Source: Achromobacter aegrifaciens (GTDB taxonomy: Bacteria > Pseudomonadota > Gammaproteobacteria > Burkholderiales > Burkholderiaceae_B). From it: DNA of 64,000 bases. Where the stretch lies: contig NZ_CADIJY010000001.1 in assembly GCF_902859735.1 (NCBI RefSeq), forward strand, positions 1-64,000, written 5' to 3'. Each line of letters begins with the position of its first letter. Position 1 is the first letter of the stretch. A program made the translations under genes and the position numbers. The notes below the pieces were generated by a model. It worked only from the letters and a program-made list of their open reading frames with translations. It did no database searches and was not told where the DNA came from. This document shows positions 47,382 through 60,071 of this stretch, piece after piece.

Positions 47382-48443
47382 TCAGCGGCGCGCCTGCGCC
47401 GCCGCGGTCTCCCGGGCCAGCCGCGCGACCAGGTCGGCGGTGGTCTCGCGCCGCGCGAGCGGCGCGCCCTGGCCGGCCCACAGGGACAGCATGTCGGTGT
47501 TGCCGGCCTTGCCGCCCGCCGTGCGCATGGGGCGCGTCAACGCGTTCTGCAGGGGGTAAGGCAGGATGTCGGCCGCAATCGCGTCGGCCTCGCGCATGAA
47601 GGCGTTTTCGATGCCGCGGGCGGGCCGGCCCGAAAACGCACGGGTCACCCGCGACTGTTCCGCCCGGGAGGCGGGCAGCAGCGCCTTGTAGGCTTCATTG
47701 ATGCCGGATTCCTCGGTCGTCAAGAAAGCCGTCCCCATTTGTGCCAGATCGGCGCCCAGGGCCAAGGCGGCGGCGATACCGCGGCCGTCCATGATGCCGC
47801 CAGATGCAATAACAGGGACAGAGACTGCGTCGACCACCTGGGGCACCAGCGCCATGGTGCCGATCAGCGATTCCTCGAAACCGTCCAGGAAGGTGCCGCG
47901 GTGGCCGCCGGCCTCGGCGCCTTGCGCCACGATGGCGTCCACGCCGTCCGCTTCAAGGGCCACCGCTTCGCGCACGGTGGTCGCGGTGCCCACGGTCAGA
48001 ATGCCCAGTTCGCGGCAGCGCGCGATGGCCGCGGCCGGCATGCGGCCGAAGGTGAAGCTGAAGACGGCCGGACGCACCCGCAGGATGGCTTCGATCTGCT
48101 GCGGCAGCGGATCGGCTTGCGGGCCGGGCGCGGCGGGCGCCGGCAGGCCCAGCTGCTGGTGGTAGCGCGCCATCAGCGCCAGCATGCGACTGGCGTCGCC
48201 GCGCATGGGTTCTTCCGGCACCGACGCGAACAGATTGATGGCGAACGGCAGCGGCGTGCGCGCACGGATGTCGCGCGCCGCCGCCTCGATCTGCTCGGGA
48301 CTCATATAGGCCGCCCCGAGCGAACCCAGGACTCCCGCCTTCGATGCTTCGGAAACCAGCTCCACCGTCGTGGCGCCGCCGGCCATGGGGGCCTGGACGA
48401 TGGGATGGTGCAGCTTGAGCAGATCAATCAGACGGGTAGCCAT
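47382..48443 (-). CDS. Nitronate monooxygenase family flavoprotein
   Basis: A 353-residue FMN-dependent TIM-barrel enzyme (NPD/2-nitropropane dioxygenase group). PIVQAPMAGGATT at the N-terminus, the catalytic-His motif AEAGGHRG, PVIASGGIMDGRGIAAALALGADLAQMGTAF-type phosphate loop (residues about 215-245). It oxidises alkyl nitronates such as propionate 3-nitronate, or a related substrate. Last gene of the MFS - Bug - NMO unit, 18 bases after the Bug gene. Confidence 0.9.
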   Translation of the reverse strand: MATRLIDLLKLHHPIVQAPMAGGATTVELVSEASKAGVLGSLGAAYMSPEQIEAAARDIRARTPLPFAINLFASVPEEPMRGDASRMLALMARYHQQLGLPAPAAPGPQADPLPQQIEAILRVRPAVFSFTFGRMPAAAIARCRELGILTVGTATTVREAVALEADGVDAIVAQGAEAGGHRGTFLDGFEESLIGTMALVPQVVDAVSVPVIASGGIMDGRGIAAALALGADLAQMGTAFLTTEESGINEAYKALLPASRAEQSRVTRAFSGRPARGIENAFMREADAIAADILPYPLQNALTRPMRTAGGKAGNTDMLSLWAGQGAPLARRETTADLVARLARETAAAQARR

Positions 48444-48461
48444 GGAATTACTCCTGGAAGG

Positions 48462-49439
48462 TTACTGAAGCTGGATGTTCCCAGCCTTGATGACGTGGGC
48501 CCACTTCTCGGTTTCGCTCTTGATGAAGGCGCCGAATTCCTCGGGCGTGCCGCCGCCCGCCTGGCTGCCGGTGTCGGCGATGGCCTTCTGCACGTCCGGT
48601 TCCTTCAGGATGCGGTTGAACTCGGCGTTGAGCTTGGCGATGATGGGCGCGGGCGTGCCGGCGGGGGCGACGATGCCCTGCCAGTTGTAGGACTCGAAGC
48701 CCGGCAGGCCGGATTCGGCCATGGTGGGCACGTCGGGCAGCACGGCCAGGCGCTTGGCGGACGTGACCGCGATGGGGTGGATCTTGGCGCCCTGGATCGC
48801 GGGCAACGCGGAATAGCCCATTTCGAACATCATCGAGATATGGCCGCCCATGAGGTCCGTCGCGGCCAGGCTGCCGCCCTTGTACGGGACGTGAACGATG
48901 TCGATCTTGGCCTGTTCGCGGAACATTTCGCCGGACAGGTGGTGCGCGCCGCCCACGCCGGACGAGCCGAAGGACAGCTTGCCGGGCTGCTTCTTGGCCA
49001 GCGCGATCAGGTCCGCCAGCGTCTTCACCGGCAGTTCGTTGTTCACGCTCAGCACCAGCGGGCTGTTTTCGATCAGGATGATCGGGGCCAGATCCTTTTG
49101 CGGATCGTAGGGCATGTCCTTCATCAGCGTCGGGTTGACCGCCATGGGCGCCAGATTGCCGGTGCCGATGGTGTAGCCGTCCGGCGCCGCGCGCGCGATC
49201 AGGTTGGTGCCGACCACGCCGCCGGCGCCTGCCTTGTTCTCGACCACGATGGGCTGGCCCAGCGTGTCGCCCAGCTTGCGCGCCAAAAGGCGTACGCGGG
49301 TGTCGGCGAAGCCGCCCGGCGCGTAGGGCACGATCATGGTGATGGGCTTGGCCGGCCAGTCGGCGGTCTGGGCCTGGGCGGCGCCGCTGAAGGCGGCGGT
49401 GGCTGCCAGGGCGGCAATAAGGGGACGCAATGCTTTCAT
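48462..49439 (-). CDS. Tripartite tricarboxylate transporter substrate-binding protein (Bug family)
   Basis: A 325-residue periplasmic Bug protein. Signal peptide ending at AQAQ, then WPAKPITMIVPYAPGG, VVENKAGAGGVVGTN, PDGYTIGTG, LSFGSSGVGGAHHLSGEMF and LPDVPTMAESGLPGFE, all hallmarks. There are no TctA/TctB membrane genes nearby, so it is an orphan binding protein like most Bug members. Its genes are flanked by an MFS transporter and a nitronate monooxygenase in one unit. Confidence 0.95.
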   Translation of the reverse strand: MKALRPLIAALAATAAFSGAAQAQTADWPAKPITMIVPYAPGGFADTRVRLLARKLGDTLGQPIVVENKAGAGGVVGTNLIARAAPDGYTIGTGNLAPMAVNPTLMKDMPYDPQKDLAPIILIENSPLVLSVNNELPVKTLADLIALAKKQPGKLSFGSSGVGGAHHLSGEMFREQAKIDIVHVPYKGGSLAATDLMGGHISMMFEMGYSALPAIQGAKIHPIAVTSAKRLAVLPDVPTMAESGLPGFESYNWQGIVAPAGTPAPIIAKLNAEFNRILKEPDVQKAIADTGSQAGGGTPEEFGAFIKSETEKWAHVIKAGNIQLQ

Positions 49440-49464
49440 ACAGATGACTCCTGGTTTTGTTTTT

Positions 49465-50688
49465 TTAATGTGAACGGGCCCGCGGGCCGATCGCATTATG
49501 CCCAGCGGCCACGTCATCTGTCGTGATCTTTCCCAAACGCCATGCGGACAACGCCAACAGTGCCGCGCTGGCCGCCAGCACTTGCGGCAGCCCGGCGCCC
49601 CAATGCGCCGCCCAGGACGCCAACAGCGGTCCCAGGATCTGGCCGGCGGCGAAAGCCGCGGTCATGAGGGCCGCCGCGCGCGGCGCGGCGGCGCCGGCCG
49701 AACGCCTGGCGGCCAGCATTCCCGCCTGCGTAATCACCATGAAGGTGCCGCCCACCAGCACCGCGGCCACGATCACGGCGGCGATGTGGTGCCATAGCGC
49801 CACGGCCAGCATGCCCAGCGCCATGAGCGCCTGGGCGGCGCGCCAGACTTGCACGCTGTCGCGGCCCCGTGCCAGGCGGGGCACCAGCAGGCAGGACACC
49901 GCTGCGGCCATGCCGAACAGGGGCCAGGCCCAGCCGAAGATGGCCGGGTCGGGAATGATTTCCTTCGCCATCGCCGGCAGGAAGGTGGCCGGAATGATGT
50001 AGCCCACGCCGAACGCGCCATAGTGCAGCGCCAGCGCGGGGATGTCGCGTGGCAGCCGGGCGGCGGGTGCGGCGGCGCTGGCTGATTGCGCTGGCATTGG
50101 CGCCGCCTGGCGGCGCAACCCCGGCCAGGCGATCGCGGACAGGGCCAGCGCCAGCGCCCCCAGCGCGAACCAGACCGTGTCGGCGCGCGCGTCCCAGGCT
50201 GCCAGCGCCAGGCAGGCCAGCCCCGTCAGCGCAATGCCCGCGCCCACGCCGGCGTAGGTCACTGCGGACGCGCCCGCCTCGCGCGGATCGCCCGCGGGCA
50301 CCGCCCGCCACGCCGCCACGCAGATGAAGGCGCTGGCGCTGGCGTAGCCGGCGGCCAGTCGCAGCGCGCACCAGACCGCCATGCCATGCCAGACAGGCAT
50401 GGCCAGCGTCAGCAGGGCCACTGCCAGCAGGCTGGCCGCCAGCGTGCCCCGCAGCCGGCGGATGGGCCAGGCGACCGCAGCCAGCGCGCCCAGCAGATAC
50501 CCCGCGTAGTTGGCCGAAGCCAGCCAGCTGCCCTGGGATAGCGACAGGCCGGTTTCCTGGGCCATCAGGGGCCAGACCGGCGTGAAGGCGAACCGGCCTA
50601 TCCCCATGGCGGCGGCCAGGGCCAGCGCCGCCGGCCATGCCAGGGCGGCAGCGCTGCGTGACGAGGAAGGGTAATTGGGCGTTGACAT
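49465..50688 (-). CDS. YbfB/YjiJ-family MFS transporter
   Basis: A 407-residue, 12-helix MFS protein. AAAMGIGRFAFTPVWPLMAQE at the N-terminus and SWLASANYAGYLLGALAAV are typical of YbfB/YjiJ; PATFLPAMAKEIIPDPAIFG lies in the central loop. Divergent from a LysR gene (65-base spacer with an AT-rich palindrome) and first of a three-gene unit. Substrate unknown; the linked NMO suggests a small organic or nitro compound. Confidence 0.9.
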   Translation of the reverse strand: MSTPNYPSSSRSAAALAWPAALALAAAMGIGRFAFTPVWPLMAQETGLSLSQGSWLASANYAGYLLGALAAVAWPIRRLRGTLAASLLAVALLTLAMPVWHGMAVWCALRLAAGYASASAFICVAAWRAVPAGDPREAGASAVTYAGVGAGIALTGLACLALAAWDARADTVWFALGALALALSAIAWPGLRRQAAPMPAQSASAAAPAARLPRDIPALALHYGAFGVGYIIPATFLPAMAKEIIPDPAIFGWAWPLFGMAAAVSCLLVPRLARGRDSVQVWRAAQALMALGMLAVALWHHIAAVIVAAVLVGGTFMVITQAGMLAARRSAGAAAPRAAALMTAAFAAGQILGPLLASWAAHWGAGLPQVLAASAALLALSAWRLGKITTDDVAAGHNAIGPRARSH

Positions 50689-50718
50689 GGCCCTTACTCT
50701 ACGGCTGTACTAATATCA

Positions 50719-50736
50719 TTAATAGTGAATTATTAA
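50719..50736. promoter_or_regulatory. LysR operator candidate (TTAATA-N6-TATTAA)
   Basis: A perfect 6-bp inverted repeat with a 6-base centre in the short LysR/MFS spacer. It fits the LysR-box pattern (T-N11-A within a dyad) and is AT-rich against the GC-rich background. Confidence 0.55.
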
Positions 50737-50753
50737 GATAGTGAGTTCTCAAA

Positions 50754-51626
50754 ATGAGAAACTTGGACCTGGATGCGCTGCAGATCTTCAAGGCGGTTGC
50801 CGACCAGGGCGGCGTGGCGCGCGCCGCTGCCCATCTGAACCGCGTGCAGTCCAACGTGTCGACGCGCCTGAAGCAGCTGGAGGCCTCGCTGGAGGCGCCG
50901 CTGTTCCGGCGGCAGAACCGCCGGCTGGTGCTGTCTGACCAGGGGCGGGTGCTGCTGTCCTACGCCGACCGGCTGCTGCGCCTGGCGGACGAAGCCCAGG
51001 CCGCGGTACGCGACGGCTCGCCGCAGGGCGTGCTGCGCATCGGCACCATGGAAAGCACGGCGGCCGCGCGCCTGCCGCCGATCCTGGCGGCCTATCACGC
51101 GGCCTGGCCGCAGGTGCGGATCGAACTGGTGACCGGCACGTCGGCCGCGCTGGCGGCCAAGGTGCGCAACTACGAAATCGAGGCCGCGTTCGTGGCGCAG
51201 CCCTTTCCGGGCGATGGCCTGGCCACGATGGACGCGTTCAAGGAAGAACTGGCGTTGATCTCGCCGCTGGCCTGGGATCCGATCGACAGTCCCAAGGACC
51301 TGGGCGACCGCAGCGTGATTGCCTTCGCGTCGGGATGCTCATACCGGCGCATCCTGGAATCCTGGCTCAACCAGGAAGGTATCGCGCCCGGCAAGGTGAT
51401 GGAGTTCGCCTCGTACCACGCCATCGTCGCCTGCGTGGCGGCGGGCTCGGGCGTGGCGATTGTGCCGCGTTCGGTGTTGGCGGTGCTGGGGGCGGAGCAC
51501 ACGGTGCGCATCGGCGCCCTGTCCGGCTCGCATGGCCGGGCCCTGACCCAGCTGGTCTGGCGCGCCGACGACGACACGCCGGCGTTGCAGGCCCTGCGGC
51601 ACAAGCTGGAGGCGCCGCAAGGCTGA
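50754..51626 (+). CDS. LysR-family transcriptional regulator
   Basis: A 290-residue LysR protein. HTH (LQIFKAVADQGGVARAAAHL, VQSNVSTRLKQLEASLEAPL), then an effector domain (GVLRIGTMESTAAARLPPIL, GVAIVPRSVLAVLG). Similar in layout to the group that includes PtxR/YhjC-like regulators. Divergent from the MFS - Bug - NMO unit, its probable target. A terminator follows directly. Confidence 0.93.
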   Translation: MRNLDLDALQIFKAVADQGGVARAAAHLNRVQSNVSTRLKQLEASLEAPLFRRQNRRLVLSDQGRVLLSYADRLLRLADEAQAAVRDGSPQGVLRIGTMESTAAARLPPILAAYHAAWPQVRIELVTGTSAALAAKVRNYEIEAAFVAQPFPGDGLATMDAFKEELALISPLAWDPIDSPKDLGDRSVIAFASGCSYRRILESWLNQEGIAPGKVMEFASYHAIVACVAAGSGVAIVPRSVLAVLGAEHTVRIGALSGSHGRALTQLVWRADDDTPALQALRHKLEAPQG

Positions 51627-51630
51627 GGAA

Positions 51631-51656
51631 GGCCGCGCCTGGCGCGCGGCCCTTTT
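51631..51656 (+). terminator. Terminator after the LysR gene
   Basis: Stem GGCCGCGC / GCGCGGCC (51631-51638 with 51644-51651), 5-base loop, then CTTTT. It lies between the convergent LysR and ompW genes. Confidence 0.8.
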
Positions 51657-51660
51657 GCCT

Positions 51661-52299
51661 TTAGAAGCGGTAGCCGACGCCGATCGTCGCGACCCACGGA
51701 TCGATGCGCGCGGTGCCGATGTGCTGGCCGTCCAGCTTCACCTTGGAACGGATGTCGATGTAGCGGATGTCTGCGTTCATGAACCAGCGCTCGTTGATCT
51801 TGAAGTCAGCGCCCAGTTGAGCGGCCACGCCCCAGGAATCGCCCAGCTTCAGGTCCGAACCCTTCAGCGCGCCTTCCGCCTTGGTGTCGAAGAAGTGGGT
51901 GTAGTTGATGCCCACGCCGATGTACGGCTGGATCATGCTGTCGGGCAGGATGTGCCATTGCAGGCTGAGCGTCGGCGGCAATTGCTTGGTCGAGCCGATC
52001 TTGCCCAGGCCGCTGCCGCTGACGTCATGCTGGAAGGGCCAGGCGCCCAGCAGTTCGATACCGATGTTGCGCGTGGCCATGTAGGTCAGCGTGAAGCTCG
52101 GGCGTACGTTGTTGTTGACGTCGAGTCCGACGCTGCCGTTGAGCACGGTGCCATTGTTGGACGAGGGGCGGACCTGCGTCACGCCGACCTTGAACAGCAC
52201 GTCGCCCGCTTCGTGGGCATGCGCGGGGGCGGCGAGCGTGCCAGCGGCGATCAGGCCGGCGATGGCGGTGGCGCGGATACGGCCGTTCAGCGAAAACAT
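51661..52299 (-). CDS. ompW: Outer-membrane beta-barrel protein OmpW
   Basis: A 212-residue OmpW-family 8-stranded barrel. Signal peptide (IRATAIAGLIAAGTLAAPAHA), then HEAGDVLFKVGVTQVRP, TLTYMATRNIGIELLGAWPF, MIQPYIGVGINYTHFF, and the C-terminal WVATIGVGYRF ending in Phe for BAM recognition. ATG 52299 has GGAG six bases upstream; an earlier ATG (52320) lacks one. OmpW is a small hydrophobic-substrate channel. An FNR-type box lies upstream. Confidence 0.95.
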   Translation of the reverse strand: MFSLNGRIRATAIAGLIAAGTLAAPAHAHEAGDVLFKVGVTQVRPSSNNGTVLNGSVGLDVNNNVRPSFTLTYMATRNIGIELLGAWPFQHDVSGSGLGKIGSTKQLPPTLSLQWHILPDSMIQPYIGVGINYTHFFDTKAEGALKGSDLKLGDSWGVAAQLGADFKINERWFMNADIRYIDIRSKVKLDGQHIGTARIDPWVATIGVGYRF

Positions 52300-52332
52300 T
52301 CTCTTCTCCGATCTTTCCATTGGGTGAGACGA

Positions 52333-52348
52333 CAGGTTCTCAAACCTG
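52333..52348. promoter_or_regulatory. Palindrome in the ompW upstream region (CAGGTT-CTCA-AACCTG)
   Basis: A perfect 6-bp inverted repeat with a 4-base centre, between the FNR-type box and the ompW start codon. It could be an operator or a 5' leader hairpin. Confidence 0.4.
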
Positions 52349-52361
52349 GCGGCCGGCCCGC

Positions 52362-52375
52362 TTGATGTGTGTCAA
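52362..52375 (-). promoter_or_regulatory. FNR/ANR-type box upstream of ompW
   Basis: Minus strand TTGAC-ACAC-ATCAA, nine of ten matches to TTGAT-N4-ATCAA. Centred about 69 bases upstream of the ompW ATG. OmpW is known to be controlled by oxygen via FNR in enterics. Confidence 0.6.
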
Positions 52376-52431
52376 ATCGTGAAAAGACCGCAATCGAAAA
52401 GTGGTTATGTTGCAACAGGCGGGGGCGCGGG

Positions 52432-52470
52432 AAAAAAAATCGCCGCCGGCGCAATGCGCTCGGCGGCGAT
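52432..52470 (-). terminator. Terminator of gltBD
   Basis: A 10-bp stem ATCGCCGCCG / CGGCGGCGAT (52439-52448 with 52461-52470), 12-base loop, followed on the minus strand by a run of T. It lies 23 bases past the gltD stop. Confidence 0.92.
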
Positions 52471-52493
52471 CCGGCCCGGCCTGATCGTGGCGA

Positions 52494-53960
52494 TCAGCGC
52501 GGCAGTTCGCTGCTGCCCATGAGGTAGGCGTCCACCGAGCGCGCGCACTGGCGGCCTTCGCGGATGGCCCAGACCACCAGGGACTGGCCGCGGCGCATGT
52601 CGCCGGCCGTGAAGACCTTCTCGACGTTGGTGCGGTAGTCGTCGGTATTGGCGCGTACGTTGCCGCGGGCATCGCGGTCCACGCCGAAGGCGTCCAGCAC
52701 CGTCTGCACGGGCGACACGAAGCCCATGGCCAGCAGCACCAGGTCGGCCTTGATCTCGAATTCAGAGCCTTCGACTTCGCGCATCTTCATCTGGCCGGTG
52801 GCGTCGTCCTTGAACCATTCGACGCGTGCGCCGATCAGCTTTTCGACCTTGCCATTGCTGCCCTGGAGCAGCTTGGTGGTCACGGACCAGTCGCGTTCGC
52901 AGCCTTCTTCGTGCGAGGACGAGGTGCGCATCTTCAGCGGCCAGTACGGCCACGTCATGGTCTTGTTCTCGCTTTCCGGCGGCTGGGGCATCAGCTCGAA
53001 CTGCGTGACCGAGGCCGCGCCATGGCGGTTGCTGGTGCCGACGCAGTCGGAACCCGTGTCGCCGCCGCCGATCACCACCACGTGCTTGCCCTTGGCCAGC
53101 GTCTGGTTGGTGAGCCGGTCGCCCGCCACCGCCTTGTTCTGCTGGCGCAGGAAGTCCATGGCGAAGTACACGCCCGACAGCTCGCGGCCGGGCACCGGCA
53201 GGTCGCGCGGGGTTTCCGAACCGCCGCTCATCACCACCGCGTCGAACTCGGCCAGCAGCGATTCCGGCGTGCGCACCGTCAGGCCGTCGGCCACGGGGTC
53301 GCTGGGATTGCCGATGTAAGTCGACGGCGCGAATTCCACGCCCTCGGCTTCCATCTGCGAGATGCGGCGGTCGATCTGGTGCTTTTCCAGCTTGAAGTCG
53401 GGGATGCCGTAGCGCAGCAGGCCGCCGATGCGGTCGCTCTTTTCGAACAGCGTCACCGAGTGGCCGGCGCGGGCCAGCTGCTGCGCGCATGCCATGCCCG
53501 CGGGGCCGGAGCCCACCACGGCAACCTTCTTGCCGGTCTTGCGCGCCGGCACCTGCGGCGACACCCAGCCTTCGGCCCAGCCCTTGTCGATGATGGCGTG
53601 TTCGATGGACTTGATGCCGACAGCGTCGCTGTTGATGTTCAAGGTACAGGCAGCTTCGCACGGCGCCGGGCAGATGCGGCCGGTGAACTCGGGGAAGTTG
53701 TTGGTGGAGTGCAGCACGTCCAGCGCGCGCTTCCAGTCCTGCCGGTACACCAGGTCATTCCAGTCCGGGATGATGTTGTTGACCGGGCAGCCGTTGTTGC
53801 AGAACGGGATGCCGCAGTCCATGCAGCGCGCCGCCTGCTGCTTGGCCTGATCGTCGCTCAGGTGCAGCACGAATTCGCGCCAGTTCTTCAGCCGCTTCTG
53901 CGGGGCCTCGGAGGCCTCCTGCAGACGCTGAAATTCCATAAAGCCGGTAATCTTTCCCAT
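52494..53960 (-). CDS. gltD: Glutamate synthase (NADPH), small subunit
   Basis: A 488-residue NADPH-oxidising subunit of GOGAT. N-terminal Cys clusters ([36 protein letters not shown]) for [4Fe-4S], FAD-binding [20 protein letters not shown] and NADPH-binding [17 protein letters not shown]. It passes electrons to GltB. ATG 53960 is eight bases after the gltB stop. Confidence 0.97.
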   Translation of the reverse strand: MGKITGFMEFQRLQEASEAPQKRLKNWREFVLHLSDDQAKQQAARCMDCGIPFCNNGCPVNNIIPDWNDLVYRQDWKRALDVLHSTNNFPEFTGRICPAPCEAACTLNINSDAVGIKSIEHAIIDKGWAEGWVSPQVPARKTGKKVAVVGSGPAGMACAQQLARAGHSVTLFEKSDRIGGLLRYGIPDFKLEKHQIDRRISQMEAEGVEFAPSTYIGNPSDPVADGLTVRTPESLLAEFDAVVMSGGSETPRDLPVPGRELSGVYFAMDFLRQQNKAVAGDRLTNQTLAKGKHVVVIGGGDTGSDCVGTSNRHGAASVTQFELMPQPPESENKTMTWPYWPLKMRTSSSHEEGCERDWSVTTKLLQGSNGKVEKLIGARVEWFKDDATGQMKMREVEGSEFEIKADLVLLAMGFVSPVQTVLDAFGVDRDARGNVRANTDDYRTNVEKVFTAGDMRRGQSLVVWAIREGRQCARSVDAYLMGSSELPR

Positions 53961-53968
53961 GGTATCCC

Positions 53969-58708
<4,740 letters not shown>

Positions 58709-58804
58709 GGCGCGCTCCGCAGTGGGCCTGCGTCGTAATGTTGCAGTGCAGGAGACGGACAATACCCCCGACATGAGTAGGGTGCAATAGGAATAAATAG
58801 GGTG

Positions 58805-58816
58805 TGTCCCTTATTT
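58805..58816 (+). repeat. TGTCCC..TTATTT repeat, copy A
   Basis: TGTCCC immediately followed by TTATTT, embedded in the imperfect dyad AATAGGG-TGTGT-CCCTTATT. It lies 97 bases upstream of the gltB start. Confidence 0.45.
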
Positions 58817-58944
58817 TTGATGTTACCCGTCATCGGTCTTTAATTCGGTGACGCATCAAGAGTCGCACGAAATGGGCCTCCCCAGGGGGGTATGCACCAG
58901 CAGGGTGCGTGCGCGCCCGATAAAACGCGGTTTTTCTTATTATA

Positions 58945-58959
58945 TGTCCCTAATTATTT
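58945..58959 (+). repeat. TGTCCC..TTATTT repeat, copy B
   Basis: TGTCCC-TAA-TTATTT preceded by ATTATA, 115 bases downstream of the RAYT-like gene stop. Same orientation as copy A. Confidence 0.45.
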
Positions 58960-59036
58960 GGCGATTTTCAGCAGCCTGAGCCTGAGTCGACGTTGCGGAA
59001 ACGCAAATGCGCAGGCCGGCCCGAACGGCGTGGCCC

Positions 59037-59070
59037 GCAAAAGTGAAGAACCCGCCGTTCAGGCGGGTTC
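59037..59070 (-). terminator. Terminator after the RAYT-like gene
   Basis: A 9-bp stem GAACCCGCC / GGCGGGTTC (59048-59056 with 59062-59070), 5-base loop, then TTCACTTTT on the minus strand. It begins four bases past the stop codon. Confidence 0.75.
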
Positions 59071-59074
59071 GTAA

Positions 59075-59836
59075 TCAGGAAGAGGTCGACGTGGGCGTCG
59101 TGGTGGGCGGCGCAGAACTGGGTTCGGCATCGGACGACGCTGCGGCTGGCTTCTTGCGCGGACGTCCGCGCTGGCCGGGAGCAACCCGGCGGCTGGCAGT
59201 ATGGGCCAGACTGGCAATGAAAGCGGGACCGCCCAGCGCCCATTGTCCGGAGACCGCCTGGTCGATGCGCTGGGTTTCCTCGCGCGACAGGCCGTCCTGC
59301 AAGCGCTTGCGGTAATTGGCCTGGCGGTCGAACGGGGTATTGCCACAGGCCCAGTAGTCCGCGTGGTCCGACTGCCACTGCGCTGGCGCGGCGGTGGTGT
59401 TGCCGGTATGGCTGGAAGCGGAGGACCACGGCCAGGAATCGGGATCCTGCGAGGCGCCGCTGCGCACCGGATAGGTTTCGAGCCAGACCAGCGATGGCAG
59501 CACCCAGGCGCCCGGTTCCAGCAAGGCGGATCGGTAGCGACCGGCGAAGACCCGGCCGCCGCGCAAGCGCGCCGCCAGGTTGCGGCCCAGCGTCTGCATC
59601 AGGCGCGGCAGGCCTTCCTCGTCGGCGGGCGTGGCCAGCAGCAGGATGCGGTCGTTGGCAAGCAGCCAGCCGTGAACCGAGACTCGGTGGCGTTGGGCGG
59701 ATTCGCCCAGCCACGTGGCCAGTTGATTCAGTATCTCGGCCGGCGCGGGTTGCGACGGCGCCGCCAGCGGCTGGATGAAGTTGGCCTGCACCAGTTGGGG
59801 CAGCCCAGGGGCGTACAGACGGGGCAGACGGGCCAT
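59075..59836 (-). CDS. REP-associated tyrosine transposase-like (Y1/RAYT) protein, catalytic residues lost
   Basis: A 253-residue protein aligned by eye to the Y1-transposase/RAYT family: start MARLPRLYAPGLPQLV, the strand that normally reads NHVHLLLTP reads NDRILLLATP (residues 61-70), and the block that normally reads YIxxNPVRAG..DPxDYPWSS reads WLETYPVRSGASQDPDSWPWSS-like (118-139). Both HUH histidines and the catalytic Tyr (Trp118 here) are thus replaced. A basic Arg-Lys-rich C-terminal tail (RGRPRKKPA) could bind DNA. The reading frame is intact, with ATG 59836. Probably domesticated, not a mobile element; function unknown. Confidence 0.75.
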   Translation of the reverse strand: MARLPRLYAPGLPQLVQANFIQPLAAPSQPAPAEILNQLATWLGESAQRHRVSVHGWLLANDRILLLATPADEEGLPRLMQTLGRNLAARLRGGRVFAGRYRSALLEPGAWVLPSLVWLETYPVRSGASQDPDSWPWSSASSHTGNTTAAPAQWQSDHADYWACGNTPFDRQANYRKRLQDGLSREETQRIDQAVSGQWALGGPAFIASLAHTASRRVAPGQRGRPRKKPAAASSDAEPSSAPPTTTPTSTSS

Positions 59837-60071
59837 AGTGTCAGGACTTGCGTATTTGGAAGAACGGGTTGTCTTCGCTCACGGTATATAAATAGTGCCA
59901 CGGTGGGCGCTGGTCAAGTCCCGTGATCATGGTCAGGGCAGGAAATCGCTTTTTTTCTGTCGTTCGTACCCTGTAAAGCCCAGGTTAACATTCGGCGACG
60001 GAACGTCGTACCGTGGATATCCCCTAATCCGCGGGACGTTTTTTTCGCATCATTCCGATCGGAGGAAAGCA

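Larger units (their letters stand above)
58709..59074. other. 366-base gltB upstream region, AT-rich with repeats
   Basis: Lower GC than the surroundings and no convincing ORF. It holds two copies of the TGTCCC..TTATTT motif (58805, 58945), the terminator of the RAYT-like gene, and must contain the gltB promoter. The best hexamer pair I find (TTGCAC-N17-TATTGT, 58758-58786 on the minus strand) is weak. Confidence 0.5.

Noticed and set aside
59075-59836. Active IS200/IS605-type insertion sequence
   Set aside because: Catalytic His pair and Tyr are substituted and no IS ends or target duplications are visible; treated as a domesticated relative.
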